Assembly (NCBI GenBank): GCA_023418095.1
Contig: JAEZDL010000263.1
Coordinates: 1 to 11,835, forward strand
DNA from: Bacteroidota bacterium
Lineage (GTDB): Bacteria > Bacteroidota > Bacteroidia > Flavobacteriales_F > PHOS-HE28
DNA: 11,835 nucleotides
Direction of reading: 5' to 3'
Part shown: positions 1 through 4,972 of the stretch, in pieces
Layout: every line of letters begins with the position of its first letter
Position numbering within the stretch: the stretch's first letter is position 1
The notes under the pieces: model-generated
Databases searched by the model: none
Seen by the model: the letters and a program-made list of their open reading frames with translations, nothing else
What the model was told of the DNA's origin: nothing
Position numbers and translations under genes: made by a program

Positions 1-369
1 GGACTCGGTGCTGCGATCGATTGGATGAATGCCACGGGCATCGAGGCCATGGCCGCGCATGAGCTGCGATTGTTGGAGAAGGCAACGAATGAATTGCAGT
101 CGATCGATGGCCTGCGGATCATTGGCATAGCGAAAGAAAAAGGTCCGCTGATCTCATTCGTTGTTGAAGGTGCGCATCACTATGATATTGGCACGTTGCT
201 CGATCAACAGGGGATCGCAGTGCGCACCGGGCACCACTGTACGCAGCCGCTGATGCGACGATTTGCAGTGACGGGGACAACGCGTGCGAGTTTCGCGTGT
301 TTCAATACGATAGAGGAGGTGGATGCGTTGGTGGCTGGGGTGAGGAAAGCGGTGAAGATGTTACAATAA
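1..369 (+). CDS. sufS: Cysteine desulfurase SufS, C-terminal part (5' end outside window)
   Basis: SufS is a PLP-dependent class V aminotransferase-fold enzyme that removes sulphur from L-cysteine, leaving alanine and a persulfide that is passed to SufE for Fe-S cluster assembly in the cytoplasm. The reading frame is open from base 1, so only the last 122 codons are present. The family pattern GLGAAIDWM is seen at the very start. The active-site loop VRTGHHCTQPLMRRF has its catalytic cysteine codon at 238-240, and the usual GTTRASFACFNTIEEVD ending follows. The PLP-lysine lies upstream of the window. The stop codon TAA (367-369) shares a base with the ATG of the next gene, so translational coupling is likely. 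The sufE and DUF59 genes downstream confirm the SUF assignment over the related CsdA or IscS. Confidence 0.95.
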   Translation, partial: GLGAAIDWMNATGIEAMAAHELRLLEKATNELQSIDGLRIIGIAKEKGPLISFVVEGAHHYDIGTLLDQQGIAVRTGHHCTQPLMRRFAVTGTTRASFACFNTIEEVDALVAGVRKAVKMLQ

Positions 370-905
370 TGGAAGGCACGAACAAATACACCTGTTCAAT
401 TTGTGGTCTCGAACATGATCAATGGCCTTCTATTGCTTGGGATGCGCCGGTTCAATACTATGAGCTTTCCGAACAGGATAAGGAGGAACTAGCACAGTTA
501 AGCTCAGATTTCTGTGTGATCAATAATACCGATGGATCAATGGACAGATTTATTCGATGTGTTCTTGATCAAGAAGTCGTGAGTGCATGCGAACCCTTGA
601 ATTATGGTGTTTGGGTTTCTCTGAGTCAAAAGAGCTTCGAAGATTATTCAGCCCATTACCATGATGATGATTATGAAGAAACCTATTTCGGCTGGCTTTG
701 TACTAATATACCGGAATACGAAAGCACGGTAGGTATTCCGACTACCGTGCAAACTAGAGCGGGAGGAATACGACCTATAGTGGTTCCGCATAAAGATCAT
801 CCTCATCCATTCGTGGATGATTTTTATAATGGTATTTCTCTAGCCGAAGCCGAGAAAAGAATTTTTTCAGCAACAACGGCATTCCGATCAAGGATGACTG
901 AATGA
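369..905 (+). CDS. DUF2199 domain-containing protein inserted between sufS and sufE
   Basis: This 178-residue cytoplasmic protein (no signal peptide or membrane segment) matches my recollection of the DUF2199 family: an N-terminal CSICGLEHD knuckle (Cys9 and Cys12), WDAPVQYYELSE, LSSDFCVI, GVWVSLSQKSF and YFGWLCTNIPEY. The function is unknown. The CxxC could be half of a zinc site. The ATG at 369 is chosen because it overlaps the sufS stop. The frame stays open further upstream, to 297, but that would run inside sufS. The gene ends in ATGA shared with sufE. One line counted inside it (601-660) is 40% GC, against 60% for a line in the DUF59 gene (1441-1500), and its GATC sites are mostly GATCA rather than the GATCG common elsewhere. 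These differences suggest it was acquired later. Two hairpin-forming sequences lie inside it. The family call is from memory and was not searched. Confidence 0.85.
   Translation: MEGTNKYTCSICGLEHDQWPSIAWDAPVQYYELSEQDKEELAQLSSDFCVINNTDGSMDRFIRCVLDQEVVSACEPLNYGVWVSLSQKSFEDYSAHYHDDDYEETYFGWLCTNIPEYESTVGIPTTVQTRAGGIRPIVVPHKDHPHPFVDDFYNGISLAEAEKRIFSATTAFRSRMTE
724..750 (+). repeat. Perfect 9-bp inverted repeat inside the DUF2199 gene
   Basis: The arms GCACGGTAG (724-732) and CTACCGTGC (742-750) are exact reverse complements around a 9-base spacer. An alternative pairing is also possible: CGGAATAC (712-719) with GTATTCCG (733-740). The segment GGAATACG recurs at 765-772, so the spacer can pair on either side. 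It is coding sequence in frame with no stop. A 9-bp stem of this kind is expected about 0.4 times by chance in a window of this size, so function is uncertain. Confidence 0.5.
803..825 (+). terminator. Terminator-like hairpin with TTCG loop and T tract, inside the DUF2199 gene
   Basis: TCATCCA (803-809) and TGGATGA (814-820) form a perfect 7-bp stem closed by a TTCG tetraloop and followed directly by five T (821-825). This is the form of a small intrinsic terminator, but it sits about 80 bases before the end of the coding region. The stem has only three G-C pairs and the loop is closed by A-T, so it may be weak. If active it would lower transcription into sufE. Confidence 0.3.
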
Positions 906-1381
906 GTTTATCGATGTATCCTGAAGCTACCCTCACCCAAGCCCAACAAGAGATCGTGGAGGAGTTCTCCATGATGAGTGACTGGCAGGATCGCTATGAG
1001 CACCTGATCGAGCTGGGGAAAGAGCTGCCGCTGATCGCGCCGGAAAAGAAGTCCGAACAGAACATCGTGCGCGGATGCCAGAGCCGGGTTTGGCTGGATG
1101 CTGAATTGAAAGAAAGTAGCACCTCGACTCCGCTCGGTGTGGGTCCTGTCGTGCACTACACCGCCGACAGCGATGCCATGATCACCAAAGGCCTGATCTC
1201 GTTATTGATCCGCGTGTTGAATGATCGGAAACCAGAGGAGATCCTGAACACACCGATCACCTTCATCGATCGGATCGGGTTACGGGAGCACTTGAGCCCG
1301 AACCGTGCAAATGGATTGAGCGCGATGTTGGACCAAATGAAACGCTATGCGCTGGCGTTCTCTACGCAAGGAAAGCCATGA
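902..1381 (+). CDS. sufE: SufE family cysteine desulfurization protein
   Basis: SufE accepts the persulfide sulphur from SufS on its own cysteine, stimulates the desulfurase and passes sulphur to the SufBCD scaffold. The 159-residue product has the family hallmark IVRGCQSRVW, with the acceptor Cys59 (codon 1076-1078). It is preceded by the typical helical start (IVEEFSMMSDWQDRYEHLIELGK) and followed by DSDAMITKGLISLLIRVLN and FIDRIGLREHLSPNRANGL. Length and motif order fit a complete SufE. ATG 902 overlaps the DUF2199 stop (ATGA, 902-905), and the stop overlaps the start of the DUF59 gene (1378-1381), so the gene sits in a tightly coupled operon. The residues before the family core (MSLSMYPEATLTQ) are variable, so Met5 is a possible alternative start. 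Confidence 0.95.
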   Translation: MSLSMYPEATLTQAQQEIVEEFSMMSDWQDRYEHLIELGKELPLIAPEKKSEQNIVRGCQSRVWLDAELKESSTSTPLGVGPVVHYTADSDAMITKGLISLLIRVLNDRKPEEILNTPITFIDRIGLREHLSPNRANGLSAMLDQMKRYALAFSTQGKP

Positions 1382-1698
1382 CGATAGAGGAGAAGAAAGA
1401 TCTGGAGAACCGTGTGATCGATGTGCTGAAGTCGATCTACGATCCGGAGATCCCGGTGGACATCTACGAGCTGGGCTTGATCTACGAAGTTCGCGTGGCC
1501 GATGATGCGTTCGTGGAGATCAGTATGACGTTGACCTCGCCGGCCTGCCCGGTGGCCGAGAGTTTGCCCAACGAAGTGGAGGAGAAAGTGAGGCGGATCG
1601 AAGGGGTAAGCGGTGCCAAGGTGGAGATCACGTTTGAGCCGCCCTGGGATCGCAGCATGATGAGCGAGGCAGCGATGCTGGAGCTGGGATTCATGTGA
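1378..1698 (+). CDS. SUF system Fe-S assembly protein, DUF59/MIP18 family (SufT-like)
   Basis: This 106-residue protein belongs to the DUF59 (MIP18/PaaD-like) family, members of which help mature or deliver Fe-S clusters. Diagnostic stretches are YDPEIPVDIYELGLIYEV (residues 21-38), SMTLTSPACPVAESLP with the family's conserved Cys57, and the ending FEPPWDRSMMSEAAMLELG, typical of the SUF-associated subgroup. It starts at ATG 1378 inside the ATGA overlap with sufE and ends at 1698. Its place right after sufE supports a role in cluster biogenesis rather than in the phenylacetate oxygenase pathway, where the relative PaaD acts. The symbol sufT is used for related proteins in other phyla, but its exact role here is inferred. 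Confidence 0.92.
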   Translation: MTIEEKKDLENRVIDVLKSIYDPEIPVDIYELGLIYEVRVADDAFVEISMTLTSPACPVAESLPNEVEEKVRRIEGVSGAKVEITFEPPWDRSMMSEAAMLELGFM

Positions 1699-1746
1699 TT
1701 TGATAGCTTCGATCGAAGAACCGATCATATTATTCGACCGCGATCT

Positions 1747-1812
1747 GCGTAAGCGGCGGAGGCGTAAAGCCCGGAAGGGAGCGGAGCGACCGGGACTTGC
1801 AGCCGCAGACGC
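1747..1812. repeat. GC-rich imperfect palindrome (REP-like) in a 200-base gene-free stretch
   Basis: The interval 1699-1898 holds no gene I can support. Its core folds on itself: GCGT (1747-1750) pairs with ACGC (1809-1812), GCGGC (1753-1757) with GCCGC (1802-1806), and CCCGG (1770-1774) with CCGGG (1790-1794), with unpaired bases between. The centre, AAGGGAGCGGAGCGA, resembles from memory GC-rich intergenic palindromes scattered in Bacteroidota genomes. No T tract follows, so it is not a standard terminator. No second copy was seen in this window. Confidence 0.5.
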
Positions 1813-1898
1813 GACCTGACGGGAATTCGCCCAAAACCTGCCGATCGTCATTCTGCCGACAGGTCCATTGGATGAATTTTGATGAAAAGGATCCTGCC

Positions 1899-2246
1899 AT
1901 GCGCTGCCTTGTGCTTTCCTTATTTGCTCTTCTATTCGCTGTATCCGCTCCCGATGCGCGGGCGGCGATCACGAATTCCGATGTGTTGGTGGTGTTGAAG
2001 ATCGAGGGTCTGGACGATGCGATGCTGGCGAAACTTTCCGCACAGGTGGTGAAGGAACGCAACTACACGCTGGAATACAGCTGCGTTTCGGCGGATATCG
2101 TGGTGCTGCGCATGAATGATATCGTGGCATCTGAACGCGGTGATGCGGTGTCCGTGGCCAGGCGGCTTCTTTCCGAAGCGGGTATCATCAAGAACGTGGA
2201 ATTCCTCGATGTTCATCTCGAGCCGCGCGGGACGAACAAGTGCTGA
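1899..2246 (+). CDS. Small predicted exported protein of unknown function
   Basis: I do not recognise this 115-residue protein. It opens with a convincing signal peptide: MRCLVLSLFALLFAVSAPDARA, with probable cleavage after Ala22 or Ala23, leaving about 93 residues. The mature part reads as strand (VLVVLKIEGL), helix (DDAMLAKLSAQVVKE), two strands (YTLEYSCVSADIVVLRM), helix (DAVSVARRLLSEAG), strand (VEFLDVHLEP). This is a beta-alpha-beta-beta-alpha-beta order compatible with a ferredoxin-like or HMA-like fold but without a metal-binding CxxC. ATG 1899 was chosen because the signal peptide begins there and AAAAGG lies about 10 bases upstream. The frame is open to 1797, but that part covers the palindromic element. 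Its place between the DUF59 and DUF2480 genes may be incidental. Fold and export are inferred. Confidence 0.7.
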   Translation: MRCLVLSLFALLFAVSAPDARAAITNSDVLVVLKIEGLDDAMLAKLSAQVVKERNYTLEYSCVSADIVVLRMNDIVASERGDAVSVARRLLSEAGIIKNVEFLDVHLEPRGTNKC

Positions 2247-2281
2247 TGTGCGCGCTTTGTTGCCGAACTTTGTGATCGGCA

Positions 2282-2827
2282 ATGAGCGAAGGTCAGATCA
2301 TCAACAAGGTAGCCGCGAGCGGGATCATCACGCTTGATCTGGAGCAGATCTATCCAGCGGGTGAGCGCATGGTGTTCGATCTGAAACCGTTGTTGTGGCA
2401 GGAGGTGGTATTGAAGGAGGATGATCTGCGCGCCTTCGTGAAGCAACATGATTGGTCGCAATACACAAGCAAGTTCGTTTCGATCCGTTGCTCTGCGGAT
2501 GCGATCGTTCCCACGTGGGCTTTCATGCTGATCGCTGTGGCGCTTCAGCCGCATGCCGCGTTCGTTACACAGGGAGATCGGGAACAACTGGAGCGCGCGG
2601 TGTTCACACGTTTCGTGCAGGAGCTTGATGTTGAGCCTTACCGCGGTTCGCGCGTGGTGGTGAAGGGTTGCAGCAAACTGCCGGTACCGCTGAACGCGTA
2701 TGTTGAATTGAGCGCGAGGCTGCTGCCAGTGGTGAAGAGTTTGATGTTCGGCGAGCCGTGCAGCACGGTGCCGTTGTACAAGACTGCTACCAAGGCTTCT
2801 CGCGCTTCCGGGTCAAGCCCGGAATGA
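2282..2827 (+). CDS. DUF2480 family protein, SUF-linked
   Basis: The 181-residue product matches the Bacteroidota DUF2480 family as I remember it: INKVAASGIITLDLEQIYP, HDWSQYTSKFVSIRCSADAI, VPTWAFMLIAVALQPHA, VVVKGCSKLPVPLNAYVEL and VVKSLMFGEPCSTVPLYK. The function is unknown. The family often sits in SUF loci, as here. Cys70, Cys130 and Cys160 lie in the most conserved-looking blocks and could bind a metal or cluster (inference). The protein looks cytoplasmic. The start is ATG 2282, 35 bases after the previous gene. Most members end soon after the VPLYK block. Here about a dozen extra residues follow, and the last six (SGSSPE) and the stop context come from a palindromic element at 2806-2824, so the C-terminus was probably remodelled. 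Confidence 0.9.
   Translation: MSEGQIINKVAASGIITLDLEQIYPAGERMVFDLKPLLWQEVVLKEDDLRAFVKQHDWSQYTSKFVSIRCSADAIVPTWAFMLIAVALQPHAAFVTQGDREQLERAVFTRFVQELDVEPYRGSRVVVKGCSKLPVPLNAYVELSARLLPVVKSLMFGEPCSTVPLYKTATKASRASGSSPE
2806..2824. repeat. Palindromic element forming the 3' end of the DUF2480 gene
   Basis: TTCCGGG (2806-2812) and CCCGGAA (2818-2824) are perfect reverse complements, with a further T-G wobble and a CAA loop. The sequence TTCCGGGTCAAGCCCGGAATGACA resembles a palindrome that I recall as widely dispersed in several bacterial phyla. It encodes the last six residues of the DUF2480 protein, and the TGA (2825-2827) follows at once. It could also act as an RNA-stabilising 3' hairpin. No T tract is present. 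Confidence 0.6.
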
Positions 2828-2850
2828 CATCTGACCCAAACCCGTCGCAT

Positions 2851-2858
2851 TAACTTCG
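2851..2858 (+). promoter_or_regulatory. Possible -7 box for the M6-like peptidase gene
   Basis: TAACTTCG differs by one base from the Bacteroidota -7 consensus TAnnTTTG. It lies only 5 bases before the ATG at 2864, so a transcript from it would be nearly leaderless. I see no clear TTG-type -33 element. Weak evidence. Confidence 0.2.
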
Positions 2859-2863
2859 GATCG

Positions 2864-4972
2864 ATGCGATCCACTTTTTCGATCCTCTTTCTTCTCGTTT
2901 CCATTCTCTGCTTTTCTCAGGAGAAGCCGTTGCAGGAGAGCCGGCATGGGTGGCATCTCTCGCCGCATGGAACGATCCGCGTGTTGTTGATCTTCGCCGA
3001 GATCGAGTATGATGTGAACCCGGCGAACGATCCGCAGCCGAACGGTGCCGATCACTGGCCGAAAGGGAAATTACCCGTTTGGAAGGATGACGTTTTCGAT
3101 CCGCATCCATTGCCGCAGCCCAAGGCGATGGTCTCGCGGTACTACCATGACATTTCGCTGGGGCAATACACGGTACTTGGAGATTACATCGATCACATGA
3201 TCACGATCCGAGAGAGCGAGCACAACAATGTTCGCCAGGCTCACGGCCTTTCGAAGATCGCGGTGACCGAAGCGAACGAATTGGATGGTTTTCGCACACG
3301 CCATGGCCTTTCTGTGGCCGACTTCGATCTGTGGCAACGCGGCGGAAAACCTGGTCTTCCGAAAAATGCCGGACCCGATTCACCGCACAGTTTCGATCAT
3401 GTGATGGTGATCATTCGGAACAGCGGTCTTACGCATGGCCAGGGCAGCGTTGATGCCGGAAGTCCGGGCCCGCTGTTCGGTTTCCAGGCCGATTCGCAAA
3501 GCCGATTCGGCGGAATGAACGCGCTGCCGTTCGAGATATTGAAACACGAATACAATCACCTGCTGCTTGGCGGCAACAACTTCCATAGCGGCGGCGGGAA
3601 CGCGGCCCAATTCAACAGCCATTTCATCAATCTGCAAGGTGGGTGGAGCATGATGGGCGCATCGGGAAGTTCGCTTCTCACGTGTTCCGCCTGGGATCGT
3701 TTGCGATTGGGCTGGCAGCCTGAAGATGCACAGCATGCGATCAATACGCTGGATGCGGCGAAGCGGCCGATCAATGGCGATCTCGATCCATGGAAAGGCG
3801 ATACCGGCATGTTCATCCTTCGTGACTTCGTGACCACCGGCGATGCGATCAGGATAAAGATGCCGTTCATCCCTGCCGATCGGGATCAGCAATGGTTGTG
3901 GATCGAGAATCACCTGGGGTCGTCCCGAAATGGAAGTCCCACCGATCGTTTCCATTGGGAGGATCAGGTAGGTTGTGTCGATCCAATGGAGCCTGGACTC
4001 TTCATGGTGATGCAGGTGGCGCATGATGATCACGTTGGTGCGAGCATCTTCGGCGGGAACGCCGATTACCTGCGGCCGCTCCCTGCTTTCGGCATGTACG
4101 ATATCAACCGCCGCGGCGACACACTTTTCCAACGCTGTCCGTTCGGCGGAACATCGATCCCCTACATCGTTGGGAAAGATGTGATGAATCCGCTCACGGG
4201 GAATCACGAGCAGGAATTGCCGGTGTACGATCGGAATGGCGATGGGATCCTGGAAGGTGGCGAACATTATGTGCCGGGTACTCGGATCCATAATGGCCGC
4301 GAGGACGGTGAAATGGTGTTCTATGGATCGCGCGATCATGCCTTCACGATGAACGGGAAGCGCAGGATCGGAATGGGAACGAATCCTTCCACCGCCAACA
4401 TGATGACGTTGGTGGGTGCCGGCAAGAAGGTGTTGTACAACGGTGGAGCACCGAACATGCGATCGGTCTTTCTGAATGGTTTGAGCATCGAACTGATCGC
4501 GATGAGCGAAAGTGGCGAAGCCACGGTGCGGATCCGCACCAACGATGTACGGATCGATGAGGATGTGCGCTGGTGTGGTGATAGTATCGTACTTCCACCG
4601 CTCCGCGGAGTGAACGGGCGATCGCTTTTCCTGGATGAACGTGTAGCGCTCACCATCGATCGGGCAGGAACACCGACAAGGATCGACAGGCCGGATACGA
4701 CCGGTGGTACGATCTACTACAGCTCACCCACCCGATGGATGATCTCCGAAGGCGCATCGATCGAAATGGATCGCAGGTCATCCATGAAACTGCGCAACGG
4801 ATCGGAAATGCACATGATGCCGGGATCGGAACTGATCCTGCGCCGGAAGGCCAAATTGAAGATCGACGATTCCTCCGCTATCGTATTGCACGGCGATGCA
4901 GCGATCACAGGTGAAGATCGCAAGGTGGAAAAATTGAAAAGAAAAGGGTTGATCCGGCGGGCGGATCAATAA
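2864..4972 (+). CDS. Exported M6-like zinc metallopeptidase with octapeptide-repeat tail
   Basis: This 702-residue protein has a signal peptide (MRSTFSILFLLVSILCFSQ, cleavage near residue 19). The zinc site is HEYNH (His228, Glu229, His232), with His241 in HEYNHLLLGGNNFH as a possible third ligand. A Met-turn-like GGWSMMGASG (residues 259-268) follows, and then SAWDRLRLGW, QWLWIENHLG and EPGLFMVMQVAHD, an order that recalls the M6 (immune inhibitor A-type) peptidases. It probably cleaves proteins outside the cytoplasm, substrate unknown. DRNGDGILEGGE (456-467) is a canonical EF-hand-like calcium loop. Residues 630-681 form an octapeptide repeat, and the end is basic. No type A or type B type IX sorting domain is visible, so the route past the periplasm is unclear. 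Its stop overlaps the convergent purF-type gene by 7 bases. The M6 family call is moderately sure; a related zincin family is possible. Confidence 0.82.
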   Translation: MRSTFSILFLLVSILCFSQEKPLQESRHGWHLSPHGTIRVLLIFAEIEYDVNPANDPQPNGADHWPKGKLPVWKDDVFDPHPLPQPKAMVSRYYHDISLGQYTVLGDYIDHMITIRESEHNNVRQAHGLSKIAVTEANELDGFRTRHGLSVADFDLWQRGGKPGLPKNAGPDSPHSFDHVMVIIRNSGLTHGQGSVDAGSPGPLFGFQADSQSRFGGMNALPFEILKHEYNHLLLGGNNFHSGGGNAAQFNSHFINLQGGWSMMGASGSSLLTCSAWDRLRLGWQPEDAQHAINTLDAAKRPINGDLDPWKGDTGMFILRDFVTTGDAIRIKMPFIPADRDQQWLWIENHLGSSRNGSPTDRFHWEDQVGCVDPMEPGLFMVMQVAHDDHVGASIFGGNADYLRPLPAFGMYDINRRGDTLFQRCPFGGTSIPYIVGKDVMNPLTGNHEQELPVYDRNGDGILEGGEHYVPGTRIHNGREDGEMVFYGSRDHAFTMNGKRRIGMGTNPSTANMMTLVGAGKKVLYNGGAPNMRSVFLNGLSIELIAMSESGEATVRIRTNDVRIDEDVRWCGDSIVLPPLRGVNGRSLFLDERVALTIDRAGTPTRIDRPDTTGGTIYYSSPTRWMISEGASIEMDRRSSMKLRNGSEMHMMPGSELILRRKAKLKIDDSSAIVLHGDAAITGEDRKVEKLKRKGLIRRADQ
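4751..4894 (+). repeat. Six octapeptide repeats at the peptidase C-terminus (24-bp coding units)
   Basis: Residues 630-677 divide into six units of exactly eight residues: GASIEMDR, RSSMKLRN, GSEMHMMP, GSELILRR, KAKLKIDD, SSAIVLHG. Position 2 is always Ala or Ser, and positions 4 and 6 are always Ile, Leu or Met. A partial seventh unit (DAAITG) follows. Such spacing suggests short beta strands stacked as a beta-roll or small solenoid. The DNA copies have diverged, so this is a protein-level repeat. Confidence 0.75.

Noticed and set aside
297..368. Upstream extension of the DUF2199 frame
   Set aside because: It runs inside the conserved end of sufS; the ATG overlapping the sufS stop gives the family-like N-terminus.
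1707..1718. Perfect 12-base palindrome CTTCGATCGAAG just after the DUF59 stop
   Set aside because: About three perfect 12-base palindromes are expected by chance in this length, more with the GATC excess; no regulator or second site supports an operator.
1345..1851. 168-codon minus-strand open frame across the DUF59 gene and the palindrome
   Set aside because: Antisense to a clear gene, Arg/His-rich and without any domain; no promoter or ribosome site seen.
3380..4339. 319-codon open frame on the minus strand
   Set aside because: It lies wholly antisense to the well-supported peptidase gene and its product resembles no family; the bias toward GATC-type codons keeps opposite frames open.
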